NCBI RefSeq assembly: GCF_000182565.1
Contig: NW_015971539.1
Coordinates: forward strand, 1,483,219-1,547,218
Source: Spizellomyces punctatus DAOM BR117
Lineage: Eukaryota; Chytridiomycota; Chytridiomycetes; Spizellomycetales; Spizellomycetaceae
Reading direction: 5' to 3'
Length of the DNA: 64,000 bases
Position 1 is the stretch's first letter; each line of letters opens with the position of its first letter. The translations under genes were made by a program, and so were the position numbers. The notes beneath the pieces were generated by a model. It searched no databases and was not told the origin of the DNA. It saw only the letters and a list, made by a program, of their open reading frames with translations. Below are positions 37,662 to 47,713 of the stretch, one piece after another.

Positions 37662-38959
37662 ATGACGCTTGAAAGCCTGCTAGCAAGTCTGACCGCAAAA
37701 GAGGAACAACCTATTTCAAAAAGTTCTGCGAAATCTGGAGACGATGTCTCCGCGTTCCTCGCCGAGAATGACGCGGAATTGAAGAAGCTCATGGAAGAAT
37801 TTAATCGTAGAGTAGCGGCGGCGGAAGGGGGTAGCTCTGCATATCAACCTGAAGTACCCAGTACGGAGATTGTGCCAGAACCAGGGTTTGTCATAAAGAC
37901 GCATAACCAAACACAAGTGGGCGACTGGCCGGCTGGACTGAAGGTAGATACGCAAGCCTCTAGCGAATTTATGAACGCCATCGATCATCATGATGGGTTG
38001 ATCTAGCGACTGATGGTCAAATTCATTGGCACCACAGGTGTTTATCAACATCTGTCATAGTCCACATGTCCCCGCCCCCCCGCTTGCTTCCGACGAAGAG
38101 ATCCGCCGGGCAATCAATGCTGAAGACAACGCTGCATACAAAGTTCCACTGAGTTTAAGCTCCCCAAAGGCAGATCGTGACAAAAGTACGTCGAGCATAC
38201 CTAGTGAATGATATCACATGGTGCTCACCGAAAATTTCCTTAGCCGGCAAAACGTGCTTGGTGTTTGATGCGTGTGTCAACACTGATCCCCTCAACAAAG
38301 CGTTGATGGATATGGATTTTAAGCTATTTTTGATCGAACTGTCCTTGGAGTGGGTGGAAGAGAAACACAAATTGGATCTCAGTAGAGGCACGTCGCATCA
38401 GCTTACATCCGTGCCCGACCCTGAATACAATATTAACATTCCAATCGCGTCACTCACCTCCAGAATTCACCATCCCGAAACTAAGAAGCAAAGGCCCACT
38501 CTCCAAGCACATCATCCGGCGCACCAAACGCCCTGTCATCGCCGAAGTGGATCCAAATCAGAAATCGACCCCAAAGCCCAAAGCCACCCCATCTGCATCC
38601 ATAACCCCTATCTCGACGACAATTAAATCCAACAAGTTGCAAAAACTACCACAACCCGTATATACTATTGTTAAAGAACCACCTGAAGGTGAAACGGAGT
38701 ACTTGGTGGTGGAAGTGTCTTTACCGGACATTGTAAGTCTCAGTACTGCAGACATCAGAATCCTCGTCCGTCGGCTAACATCCAAATACAGAAAACGACC
38801 AAAACCGCCTCCCTTGACATTGAAGAGCGTCAACTCATCTTGTCGATTCCTGATCGGTATTATCTGGAAGCCCCTTTACCCTCCGCGATAGATACGCGAG
38901 AAGGTGGGGCTCAGTTTGATCGTGGAAGACAGGTGTTGACGGTCACCCTAAAGTGCTGA
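37662..38959 (+). CDS. PIH1 domain protein (PIH1D1-like, R2TP cochaperone)
   Basis: Exons 37662-37916, 38038-38185, 38244-38381, 38464-38732, 38792-38959; 325 residues. PIH1D1 is the adaptor of the R2TP complex with RUVBL1/2 and RPAP3, which assembles snoRNPs, PIKK kinases and RNA polymerases; paralogous PIH proteins assemble axonemal dyneins. The PIH core is clear: PEPGFVIKT, VFINICHSPHVPAP, YKVPLSLSSPKAD, CLVFDACVNTDPL, FKLFLIELSLEWVEEKHKLD. A CS/p23-like beta domain closes the protein (YLVVEVSLPDI, LILSIPDRYYLEAPLP, RQVLTVTL). PIH1D1 is preferred over PIH1D2/3 by overall layout, with moderate certainty. Confidence 0.85.
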
Positions 38960-39287
38960 TTAGGCGAGGAGTCACAGGTAGTTCTGTACATAAGATTGGG
39001 TTGGGTTTGTGCATAATAAGATGGTGCAGCGAGTTTGCTTCGTAAATTAAAACATGTGCAAACGTGGGCGGCTCGACAACACGCAGTCTGAGCTATGCAA
39101 GAAAGAAAGTTTGAAAAATGTCAGAATGTAAATGGAGATATAATATTCAAAACTATAGGAATACAAAATGGCTGCGTTCGAAACGCAAGCTATGAAATGA
39201 GGTCTTCCCGCTCAGACCAGCCAAACGGACCAAACTAAGAAACATATGAAGCAACTTGCACGCACAAAATGAAGCTTGAAAGTCCCG
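38960..39287. other. Convergent 3' intergenic region
   Basis: 328 bases between the ends of the PIH1D1 and aldehyde dehydrogenase genes. Nothing recognised beyond AT-rich 3' sequence. Confidence 0.5.
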
Positions 39288-41334
39288 TCACGCTCTACCT
39301 CTTCCAAAGTACCCAATAACAACACCAACAGCCACACATGCCAACCACCATACGAGGTTCCAAGGTAACTTTTTCAAAAAGGACACAACAGTCTGTGCAG
39401 CTGGACCCCGGAGTTTCTTCTCAAGGAGCATTCCGACTATTTTGCGTCCTGTGGCACTGTAGGCCAGAGGAGGGTATCGTATCGATACAAGTTTCTCCAA
39501 CCCAGCTGGACGAATCATGGTTGAACGGGGATGAGTGTAGGCGAGGAACCCATGATGTCCGTGGTATTTTCCCATCCCAGAAGGACCAACACCTCCGAAA
39601 GGCAGTTCACCCACTGAAAAAGGATGACGACAGATTAGAAAACTTGGCACAAGAACAGAAGGTTTTCGGAATTGACAACTCACCCGCCATGTTCATGAAC
39701 AAATCGTTTACGACGGTGTTTCCAGAGTCCGTTTTGGAAAGAACCGTAGAGATTGTCTTGTCAGATTTAGAAAACACGTACAACGCAAGAGGCTTGTCCC
39801 TTAATGGACGCAGTTGGCGTAAGCAACCTGTGTGATCTCAACGACTGCCCTTGTGATTCCAACCATACCTAGACCTAACATATTCAATGGCCTCATCTAT
39901 ATTCTTGATCTCAATGACCGGCAAAATGGGACCAAAGATCTCATCCTTCATAAGAGGGTTGGCAGAGTCATCTTTGCCAACACCGGTGACGACCGTCGGC
40001 TCAATGAATAACTCATTCCGATCGCAGAATCCTCCCACGGCGACTTTGCTCCCGGGAACTTTGAGCTGTTCGCTAAGCAAGCCGGCGAGTCTGTCAAAGT
40101 GGCGTTCGGCAATGATACGAGGGTAATCTTTACTTGAACGGATCTTCTCGCCATAGAGTTCGTTGAGGGCCGCCGAGCAAGCGGAGACAAATTTGGGGAG
40201 GACGTCCGGGGTAGCAAGGACGTAATCTGGTGCAATGCAAGTCTGAAAGACGGTGAGCTTCGGTCCAACCGGCTGTGCAATTTTCATCTCGTCGCTAAAC
40301 ACACCTGTCCACAGTTGACTGATTTGGCCCACATGAGTCTCTTTGCAACAACTTGGGCATCAGCGGTATCATCGATAATGACTGGGCTCTTTCCACCGAG
40401 TTCCAAGACAACGGGAGTAAGATGCTTGCTAGCGGCAGCCATGACAATCTTGCCAACCATTCCGTTGCCAGTGTAAAAGATGTGATCAAACTGCAATTCA
40501 AGGAGGCGCGTGGTCTCTGGAACGCCACCGTTGACGACGCGGATACAGTTGGGATCAAGGTACTTTTCAACGAGGAGAGTCATGACAGCTGCCGAAAAGG
40601 GGGCGACCTCTGATGGCTGCGAGGAAACGTGAGAATGACGGTCTCTAGGCCAAGATGTATGCAGTACAAGCTCGTACCTTGATCACCGCAGCGTTTCCAG
40701 CCGCAATAGCAGCCATAAAAGGTCCCAAGGTGAGTTGATACGCACTGATCAAGGTAGGGTTAGCTGCGAGCGACATGTTGTTTGCCAATTTCTTTGAAAA
40801 CATACTAGTTCCAAGCACCAATGATCAACGCCACACCAAATGGTTCCCGTCTGATCTCACAGCGGTCCAAGGCATGCACGAGACCAGCGTTCACACGCTC
40901 CGGCTTTATCCATTCGTCAAGATTCTCCAACGCATCCACGACTTCATTCTTCAAGACCATCAAGTCAACAAGAAAGGCTTCGCCGGCAGACTGTTGAAAC
41001 CAGGGTCATGTCCGGGCTACAATTTTGCTTCACGGTCTTCATCAAGAACCAACCTGCTTCTTGTCCAGGTATGCCGCTTGACACAAAATGTCCTCATTCT
41101 CGTCTAGCATTTTGTAGAGCTGCCGGAGCTGTTGTTTTCGCCATTTGATACTTTTGGTGACATCTGTGTTGTATCCTTGACGAACGGTTTCGACAATCTA
41201 CACATGCGTGTCAGAAAGGAACCCAGCGACAACTATCTGCCCAATTTTCAACAAACCTTTTCAATCTTGTCCACCGGAGTGTACTCGAGCGTTGGGATAG
41301 TCATTGTGGTGTCAGGTGTGTTGGCAGCAATCAT
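39288..41334 (-). CDS. Fatty aldehyde dehydrogenase, ALDH3 type
   Basis: Exons 41257-41334, 41054-41197, 40806-40990, 40678-40744, 40305-40616, 39869-40242, 39684-39799, 39288-39613 (minus); 533 residues. It oxidises medium and long-chain aldehydes to acids with NAD(P)+. Signatures in order: GVALIIGAWNYAYQLTLGPF, AAGNAAVIK(PSE), TGNGMVGKIVM, LELGGKSPVI (general-base Glu), GQTCIAPDYVL (catalytic Cys264, split by an intron), EIFGPILPVI, RDKPLALYVF and LPFGGVGPSGMGKYHG. A C-terminal hydrophobic helix (WNLVWWLACVAVGVVIGYF) with a basic tip fits a tail anchor in ER or peroxisome, as in ALDH3A2 and yeast HFD1. Confidence 0.94.
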
Positions 41335-41909
41335 ATTATGTCAAACTCTATTCAGTGACGAGGGGGAGATGCGTTGGAGACGGGCAGAACAGAGCAAAAA
41401 AACAAAATCTCTTCGAATGACCCCAAAACCAAAATGACGATGACAACCACGACAACGACGAGGAATTTTAAAAGCGACCGGCAGACGGGCGAAACTTTCA
41501 TCAGCAGTGTGGCTTGGATGCGTGTTGTTGTAGCTATATTCGGATATGGTAAATGACGCTGCGCCACGCCGGAGTTTCTTGGCGCTGAGTCTCCGCGAAG
41601 GTTTTTTGAAGGGTTGAAGGGTGTTTGGATGGGGGATGTTGGGGGTTTGGTGAATGCCGAACGGGGAAGGATATTGGGGGTGTGCTTGGATCGTTGGGAG
41701 ATGGGCGGGACGGAGGGGGGTTGGAGGACAAAGTCTACCGTGGATTTCCTGATGACGATGAAGATGGGGGGGGGGGCAGATCGGAACTCCTCAAGTACAA
41801 CAACCACGGCGGGAGTCAAGGGTGACAACATTATAATATTTCCATAAGATACAAATATACTAGTAACACGCTCTTTGAGAGTACAAGCTATCAAGAAAAT
41901 ACACCACTT
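41335..41909. other. Intergenic region upstream of the aldehyde dehydrogenase
   Basis: 575 bases. It carries a degenerate GAC/ACA tract at about 41434-41463 and a G-rich stretch at about 41625-41780 (including nine consecutive G near 41766). A 180-codon minus ORF across it is judged a by-product of this composition. Confidence 0.45.
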
Positions 41910-42761
41910 TCACGAAAACCTTTGCAACTTTCCAGCCTTCTTGAACAGTGTCACCCCAGCCCGGATCGACACGGCTCGTTGGGCCAAAATCTGCTGGTCA
42001 GCAGGTACGCCATCGACCCGGTAGGTTTTATCCTCTTGTAGTTCCGCGCAATCGGTCACTTGCCATTGCACACTCCACAATTTACCGACAGCAACTGCTT
42101 GTGCCCAGTGGACAGGATCCCATGGTGATGTGGAGTAATCTACTAATCCCTGTTTTCCGCCAAGGAGTGCAGACATGGCTTGATGGGAGATGTCAATGCC
42201 GTTGAGGGGACAGCCAGGGCAGCTGTCGACGATTTGCAGCACGACTCGGGTGCCGAGAAGAGTGTTTGTGACGGCGATGCATGTCCCGCAGACGTTCTTG
42301 GGCGACAGTGCTTGGAACTGTTGACTGTTCTGTTGGGGTCATTCCGTGTTGGCCACGTATTGCATGTCAGTGTAGATTTAGTTGCTATCGACAAAACGTT
42401 TACAAACATACCAATGCCGCAAACATGTTAAAGTTCTTTGGCACGAGGGGAGGTCGATCAGGAAACGTGCTATAACAAGCCCCGTACCATCCCCCATTCT
42501 CTGGTCCTATCGGTGGTGGGTCTAGTCCGCCCTGAATGGTCTTGTCTAGAAGACAGCGCACGTCAATATGTTACTATCCAAGCATTCATATAAAAATAGC
42601 GTGCTCCGAGATCACTGACATCCATCACCGTAGTAACTAGCGCTTCCCTGATACTGGATATCATACCACCGACGTTCAATCGAGGCATGGGTGGCAACAA
42701 CGCAAGCTATGAGGAAGCGAAGGAGCACGACAAGAGCAGTTGTGTAAAACTTGGCTGACAT
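41910..42761 (-). CDS. Secreted expansin-like / double-psi beta-barrel protein
   Basis: Exons 42620-42761, 42412-42545, 41910-42329 (minus); 231 residues. An N-terminal signal peptide (FYTTALVVLLRFLIACVVA) is followed by SASYYGDG and then the double-psi beta-barrel: NGGWYGACYS, CGTCIAVTNTLLGTRVVLQI, VDSCPGCPLNGIDIS and a final VQWQVTDC. The paired GACY, CGTC and SCPGCP motifs and the D in VDSC are the expansin/barwin/RlpA pattern; such secreted fungal proteins loosen or bind wall polysaccharides. No separate carbohydrate-binding domain follows. Divergent from the CBM19-like secreted gene. Confidence 0.85.
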
Positions 42762-43416
42762 CTTTACTTGGAGACGAGATGGGCGAATGGAGAGGTGTTT
42801 AGCTGCACACTATCTCAAAGTATCAGGCAAAAACAGAGAATGGAGAATCCAATATTCGTGTCCGAGCAGTACGGCACACGGAGCAAAAGTGGAAGAGGCA
42901 CGCACTTTGAAGGAGGGGGGGAAAACATTGTGCTCTTTTAACAGTCTTTCGAGTCCACCTGCAGAACCCACAGAACCAATTTAAGAAACACAGATGACAC
43001 TAGTCTGCTGCATCTACGCTGACCAAAGCACCTCCACCCATAAATATTCTACAGATTTTCTTTCGCCACTGTATGCCATGTCCAAAACAAAACACTCGTC
43101 CAGCTTCTGTCTTCTACGATCCCCAAGAGGGTGAAATCCCTATGCCGTAATCAATCCTGACGCTTAGGCAACGCGTTTCTGTTCGAGTCCCGCTGTGAGT
43201 TGAAAGAGTCCACTGCTTACTCAACGCGGGATGACGGCATACATCTGGTGGAAGAAGAAGCGAGCGGAAAAGGAGGTGTGCTGATGGTGTCATGGGGTGG
43301 GTGTTGGATAGGCGTTTGTAGAGGGGGTGTTAAAAAACCTAGTGTTTGTCTGTACTCTGTCGCCTGCAAAGCATCACTCGCAGCGGCAACTGCATCCCAT
43401 TACACGTTTACATACC
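42762..43416. promoter_or_regulatory. Shared intergenic promoter of two secreted-protein genes
   Basis: 655 bases between divergent start codons of the expansin-like and CBM19-like genes. It contains G-run and CT-rich segments and, at about 43173-43195, a B-box-like GTTCGAGTCCCGCTG without a tRNA fold. Confidence 0.4.
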
Positions 43417-44209
43417 ATGTATTCCATAAATTTGATTGCACTCTTCTTGCTCTTGTCACAATCTGTTTCCTGTACGTGCATTCAAGACGGAACAATCTCC
43501 GATGTACCGGCTTTTTGCGCGGATTGGGAGTCCATGTGCGCGGTCTTGTGCCAACGAGGGCAGTCGGCAATGGAGGTATAGACTTTTACTATGATTTTAG
43601 TATGCGCATGGCTCATGACAAAGTCGATACAGTGCACCCCCAACGACTCCAATCCCTTTGGTCTCACACTCAATTGCACATGTTCAAGTCACGATCTCAC
43701 CAACACAACACTCGCCGCGCTGATTCCCGGAACCTGCTACACCCCCACAGCCACTAACCTAATTTCCAAGCTCCCAAAATCCAACGGTCCAACATGGGGG
43801 GATGTGGGATTGACGCGCAAGACGGGATGTGATCCCATCGTTGAAGATGGAACAGAGTGCCACCCTGCTCAGGATCGGCCGAAATGTTCGGGCCGGAGTT
43901 TTGTCCAGTGCATTCGTGAGTATGAATAGTTTTGCGCACAGCGTAGCATGCTGTATAATGAAAAATATCTGGCTCGGAATAGCGTCAACACCAACAACGG
44001 GCCGCTGGCTCAACATGGAGTGTCCGGCCGACAAGGCCTGTATCTCCACTCCGGGAGGGTTCACATGCGACCAGGCATCCAAAAGCGCCTGTCCGGTACA
44101 GGAGGACCTGTCACAAGAGATGGTTCACGCAAGAGAGAAGAGAAAGCTGCCATTGTTGTTGGCGATGAGAGGGGATGCTAGACCAGGTCCGGCCAGACTT
44201 TACGAATAA
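43417..44209 (+). CDS. Secreted Cys-rich protein with CBM19-like chitin-binding region
   Basis: Exons 43417-43575, 43633-43915, 43983-44209; 222 residues. A signal peptide (MYSINLIALFLLLSQSVSC) is followed by a Cys-rich region (CTCIQDG, FCADWESMCAVLCQ, LNCTCSSHD). The third exon gives FVQC...TGRWLNMECPADKACIST then GGFTCD, which resembles the family 19 carbohydrate-binding module (C-W-x-M-x-C-P-x-G-x-x-C-x-x-x-x-x-x-x-x-C) of yeast chitinase. The tail contains EKRKLP, a possible kexin-type site. No catalytic domain is present, so it is a binding protein or effector-like secreted protein. The acceptor of exon 2 could be nine bases earlier (43624). Confidence 0.65.
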
Positions 44210-44302
44210 ACAAAAATAGTTTACATATGTACAAAAGTCGTGCTTAGTTGTAAACAAATGATAAATAGCCGAAAGAACCACCACTTTCTGTCATCACGCT
44301 CT

Positions 44303-45870
44303 TTAATTCCTGTTATCCTCCACCTCGTTATACACAAACTTGACCAGCCGATATCTAATCAAAAACGCAAGACACGAACACAGTGCCTGGACAATCATTA
44401 CAAAGGTAGCCAACCGCGGTTCGGACATAGGTCCGAACTTTACCAATAAGAGGTTCATGAGCGTGAGGTTGTTGGCTTGCACGGCTTCACCTGTTTTAGG
44501 GTCGCGTCGAATGTGAACGAGACGGAAGGTTCGCAGAATGCGGATCATGAGGCGGCCGAGTTTGCCAGTTTTGGATAGCGAGCACCATGTGGGTTCCAAG
44601 AGCTTGGTGGAGGAGTTGTAACTAAAAAACTTGGTGAGGGACGCACTACGAATGCAAAGCTTTATGAAGCACTTACCTAGGCATCCGATGCCTCGGGCAC
44701 TCCACAAAATGAAACAATTGAGGGCACGAATAAATAAAGTTGAAAATCTGAGGCACCATAAAAAGCAAGACGGTTTTGCTAAAGTTGCCTAATATCCCGA
44801 CCACGGCAAAGATCATTCCTGCAAAGTAGCAGAGTGTATCCCCCCCGAATGCACGTGCGGGGTACCTGCATCCTACTGTCAGCTCCAAATCACAAAATCC
44901 ACGGTATCAACACGATACGTACCAGTTGTGCTTTAAAAACCCCAATGTCACTCCAATAAAGGGAAGAACAAAATACAGTGACGTCAAATGCGCTTCGGCA
45001 CGCGCGGGATTGCGATGTAGTTGGAGGAAATCGTTTGCAGCGATCGACAGCGCAATGACGAGGGACTGCCCGGCTTCCACGCCATTGACACCTGCTAGGA
45101 TGTTGATTGCGTTCGTCGAAAAGATGGCCAGAGCGGCCATAAACGCATAGTAAAAGATGCCTAAAGAAACGAGTCAATACTTGATTACAATGTATACAAT
45201 TGCTGCACGTACCAAGATGTAACATTTTTTGCCCAAATAGGGATCGGAGCGGGATAGGCACAACAACATCTGTTCCACCATATGTAACGCAGTAGACCAT
45301 GAGAAGCGGCATAGACGCAATCAAGGGTAGCCAGATCTTGACCCGCCATCGAATATCGAGCACATCATCCGCAAATCCCAGAAAGAGCATACTCATGAGT
45401 GACAAGAGTCCACCCAGAAATTGTGCAAACTAGAAAGAAATCAGACGACGCGGATAGATGAAAGGCATGCGAATGCATGTACCTTATTATGCGGGAAATC
45501 CGCCAACGCGTACTCTGAATCCCGGAACCATCCAATAAAAGGTACTGGAATAAAAACAAACATGACGATAAAGTATACGACGCCAGCGATCGCGCCCATG
45601 CTCTCTGGTCTACAACTACAAGTCAATACCCATCACATACGATTTCCAAGAACATAAAACATACATGACCGGTCTCCCCTCCTTCAACAAATCCTTCCCG
45701 GACCGTCCATGAGCTATAAAAACGTCGCTGACGAGGGGAATCGCTTTGTAGGTACCCAGGCCGGCAAGAACCGAAAGACAAAGGGAGACGACCAGGGGGT
45801 TATGTATCCCCGCAACCATGACCGCCATCAAAAGACTGGGTGGGCCAAACGCCCATATACCCTGGTTCAT
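44303..45870 (-). CDS. ALG7: UDP-GlcNAc:dolichyl-phosphate GlcNAc-1-phosphotransferase
   Basis: Exons 45665-45870, 45483-45609, 45213-45429, 44923-45160, 44677-44865, 44303-44621 (minus); 431 residues. It is the tunicamycin target that starts N-glycan precursor synthesis on the ER membrane. Family motifs: [30 protein letters not shown] (Mg-binding Asp pair), [36 protein letters not shown] and CPRHRMPR in the cytosolic loop. Multiple membrane helices run through the protein. The ATG at 45870 (MNQGIW) is chosen because it leads straight into the first helix; an in-frame ATG at 45933 would add 21 residues but crosses a GGTAAG site. Tail to tail with the CBM19-like gene (93 bases). Confidence 0.95.
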
Positions 45871-46206
45871 CTTGCCCGTCGAGAATTCACAACGGAAGGA
45901 CGACGCCCGTTGCTTACCTGAGGAGGTCCGCATCTGATGTTGCTATAGCAACAAGACGACCGTCCTACTAAGCCACACTGGGCAAGTTGGAACGTGGCCG
46001 ACGACGACGGGCTGCCCAGTAGATTCCATTTGTTCCATCAGTGCTTTTGAGAAGCCAGAGTTTATTGGATTGTTGGTGTCGTTTTCCTTTGAGTTTGCCA
46101 GGCTGCTTTGTGGGATATTGACACGTTCACGGTTCTTTGCAGGTTGCGTTTGGGGTTGTTTCCTGTGATATTTTGGGTAAACGGTGCACTTACGGTACGC
46201 ACCAAG
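45871..46206. promoter_or_regulatory. Shared intergenic promoter, ALG7 / SEC13
   Basis: 336 bases between divergent starts of two genes of the early secretory pathway. No named unfolded-protein element is recognised. Confidence 0.4.
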
Positions 46207-47554
46207 ATGGTGAGTTTTGTTTCTCATTTGCAAAAAGTGTTGACATCAGAACTCACGACTTGACATTCAGGCAGCAGGCACTGCACTCACATTTGACACG
46301 CAACACGAGGACCTGATAGTAAGTTGAACACTGTGTTCGTAACTCAAACATACCACAGACACTGACACCCCGACCAGCACGATGCGCAGGTTGATTACTA
46401 TGGCAAGCGACTAGCGACCTGTTCTTCCGACCGTACGGTAAAGATCTACGAAATAGAGGGGGATGCCCATCGGTTGGTGGACACCTTGCGAGGGTACGTT
46501 CGGCTCAAAGCAACGATAAGACAGCAGAATAAGATGCTAATAGAAAAACAGACACGACGGTCCCGTCTGGCAAATCTCGTGGGCACATCCTAAATTCGGG
46601 AACGTCCTCGCGTCTTGCTCGTATGATTCCAAAGTGTGTGTTTGGAAGGAGACGAATGGACAGTGGTCACGGGTATGGGAACATAAGAAGCATGGAGCTT
46701 CGGGTACGTTTGAGCTGGCAGGTTGAGTGTGTGCGCAAGAGCTCATTGTGGATTTTGCGACTAGTGAACTCGATTGCATGGGCGCCGCATGAGTTTGGGT
46801 TGACACTGGCGGCTGCATCATCAGATGGAAAGGTGTCAATTGCATCCTGCAAGGGTACGTTCCTTCTTTTACATGTTGTTGTACAAACCCATCATAACAA
46901 AATACTATAGATGACGGTACATGGGACGTGAATGCCTTCCCTGCCCACTCAATCGGGTGTAACTCTGTGACGTGGGCTCCGGCCACCACACCGGGCACAT
47001 TGATCCAAGTCACCGGCGCCGCCCCGCCAACTCTCGTAAAACGGTTTGCAACAGCCGGATGCGATAATTTGATCAAGATTTGGCGGTGCGTATATTTTAT
47101 GGTCATCTTGGGTACAGTACAAGGTTTTAATGTCGATACGCAGAGAAGAGAATGGACAGTGGAAGGAGGACGCGACTTTGGAAGGTCACACGGATTGGGT
47201 TAGAGATATTGCATGGGCTCCCAACATTGGATTACCTACCAGCTACCTCGCCAGTTGTTCTCAGGTACGCCTGTACGCGTATCCCTCCTCATCTTTCCTC
47301 AACCGCATTTCCTAACACATTAAAAACAGGACAAGACCGTTCTCATTTGGACACAAGAAGATCCCAAAGCCCACTGGTCCAAGCGTCCTTTAAAAGCCGA
47401 CCCCTTCTCTGATGTCGTCTGGCGCGTCAGTTGGTCGACCAGTGGAAATATTTTGGCAGTGTCGTGCGGGGATAATAAGGTATCGCTTTGGAAAGAGAAT
47501 TTGGATGGGGAATGGGGGGTTGTCGGGTCTGAAGTCGAAGGCATTGCGCAGTAA
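46207..47554 (+). CDS. SEC13: SEC13 COPII coat / nuclear pore WD40 protein
   Basis: Eight exons: 46207-46209, 46271-46318, 46378-46493, 46552-46703, 46765-46854, 46911-47085, 47144-47264, 47330-47554; 309 residues (yeast 297). SEC13 pairs with SEC31 in COPII cages, with NUP145C in the nuclear pore and with the SEA complex. [77 protein letters not shown] and [13 protein letters not shown] are diagnostic. It is a six-blade open propeller without a long C-terminus. The first exon is only the ATG, followed by GTGAGT; no other start gives the conserved N-terminus. Confidence 0.95.
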
Positions 47555-47713
47555 AATTGTGTATTCGGACCGTCAACAGTGGTTTCGCTTCCCATTCCTT
47601 TCTGTTTTTGTTTTGCATTACTTGAATCCGTACAGAAAATTTATTGAAAATATAAAAAATGTCCTAGAAATTGCTATCCAATCTATGTAACCTAATCAAA
47701 TCTATGCACACAT

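Noticed and set aside
41352..41894. Minus-strand ORF of 180 codons beside the ALDH start
   Set aside because: It spans a GAC/ACA tract and G-runs that create poly-Val and Pro/Ser stretches; no motif, no splice support, and it overlaps the ALDH leader.
43140..43215. Possible tRNA (GTTCGAGTCCCGCTG)
   Set aside because: Only a B-box-like core is present; no A-box, no acceptor pairing and no anticodon arm could be drawn.
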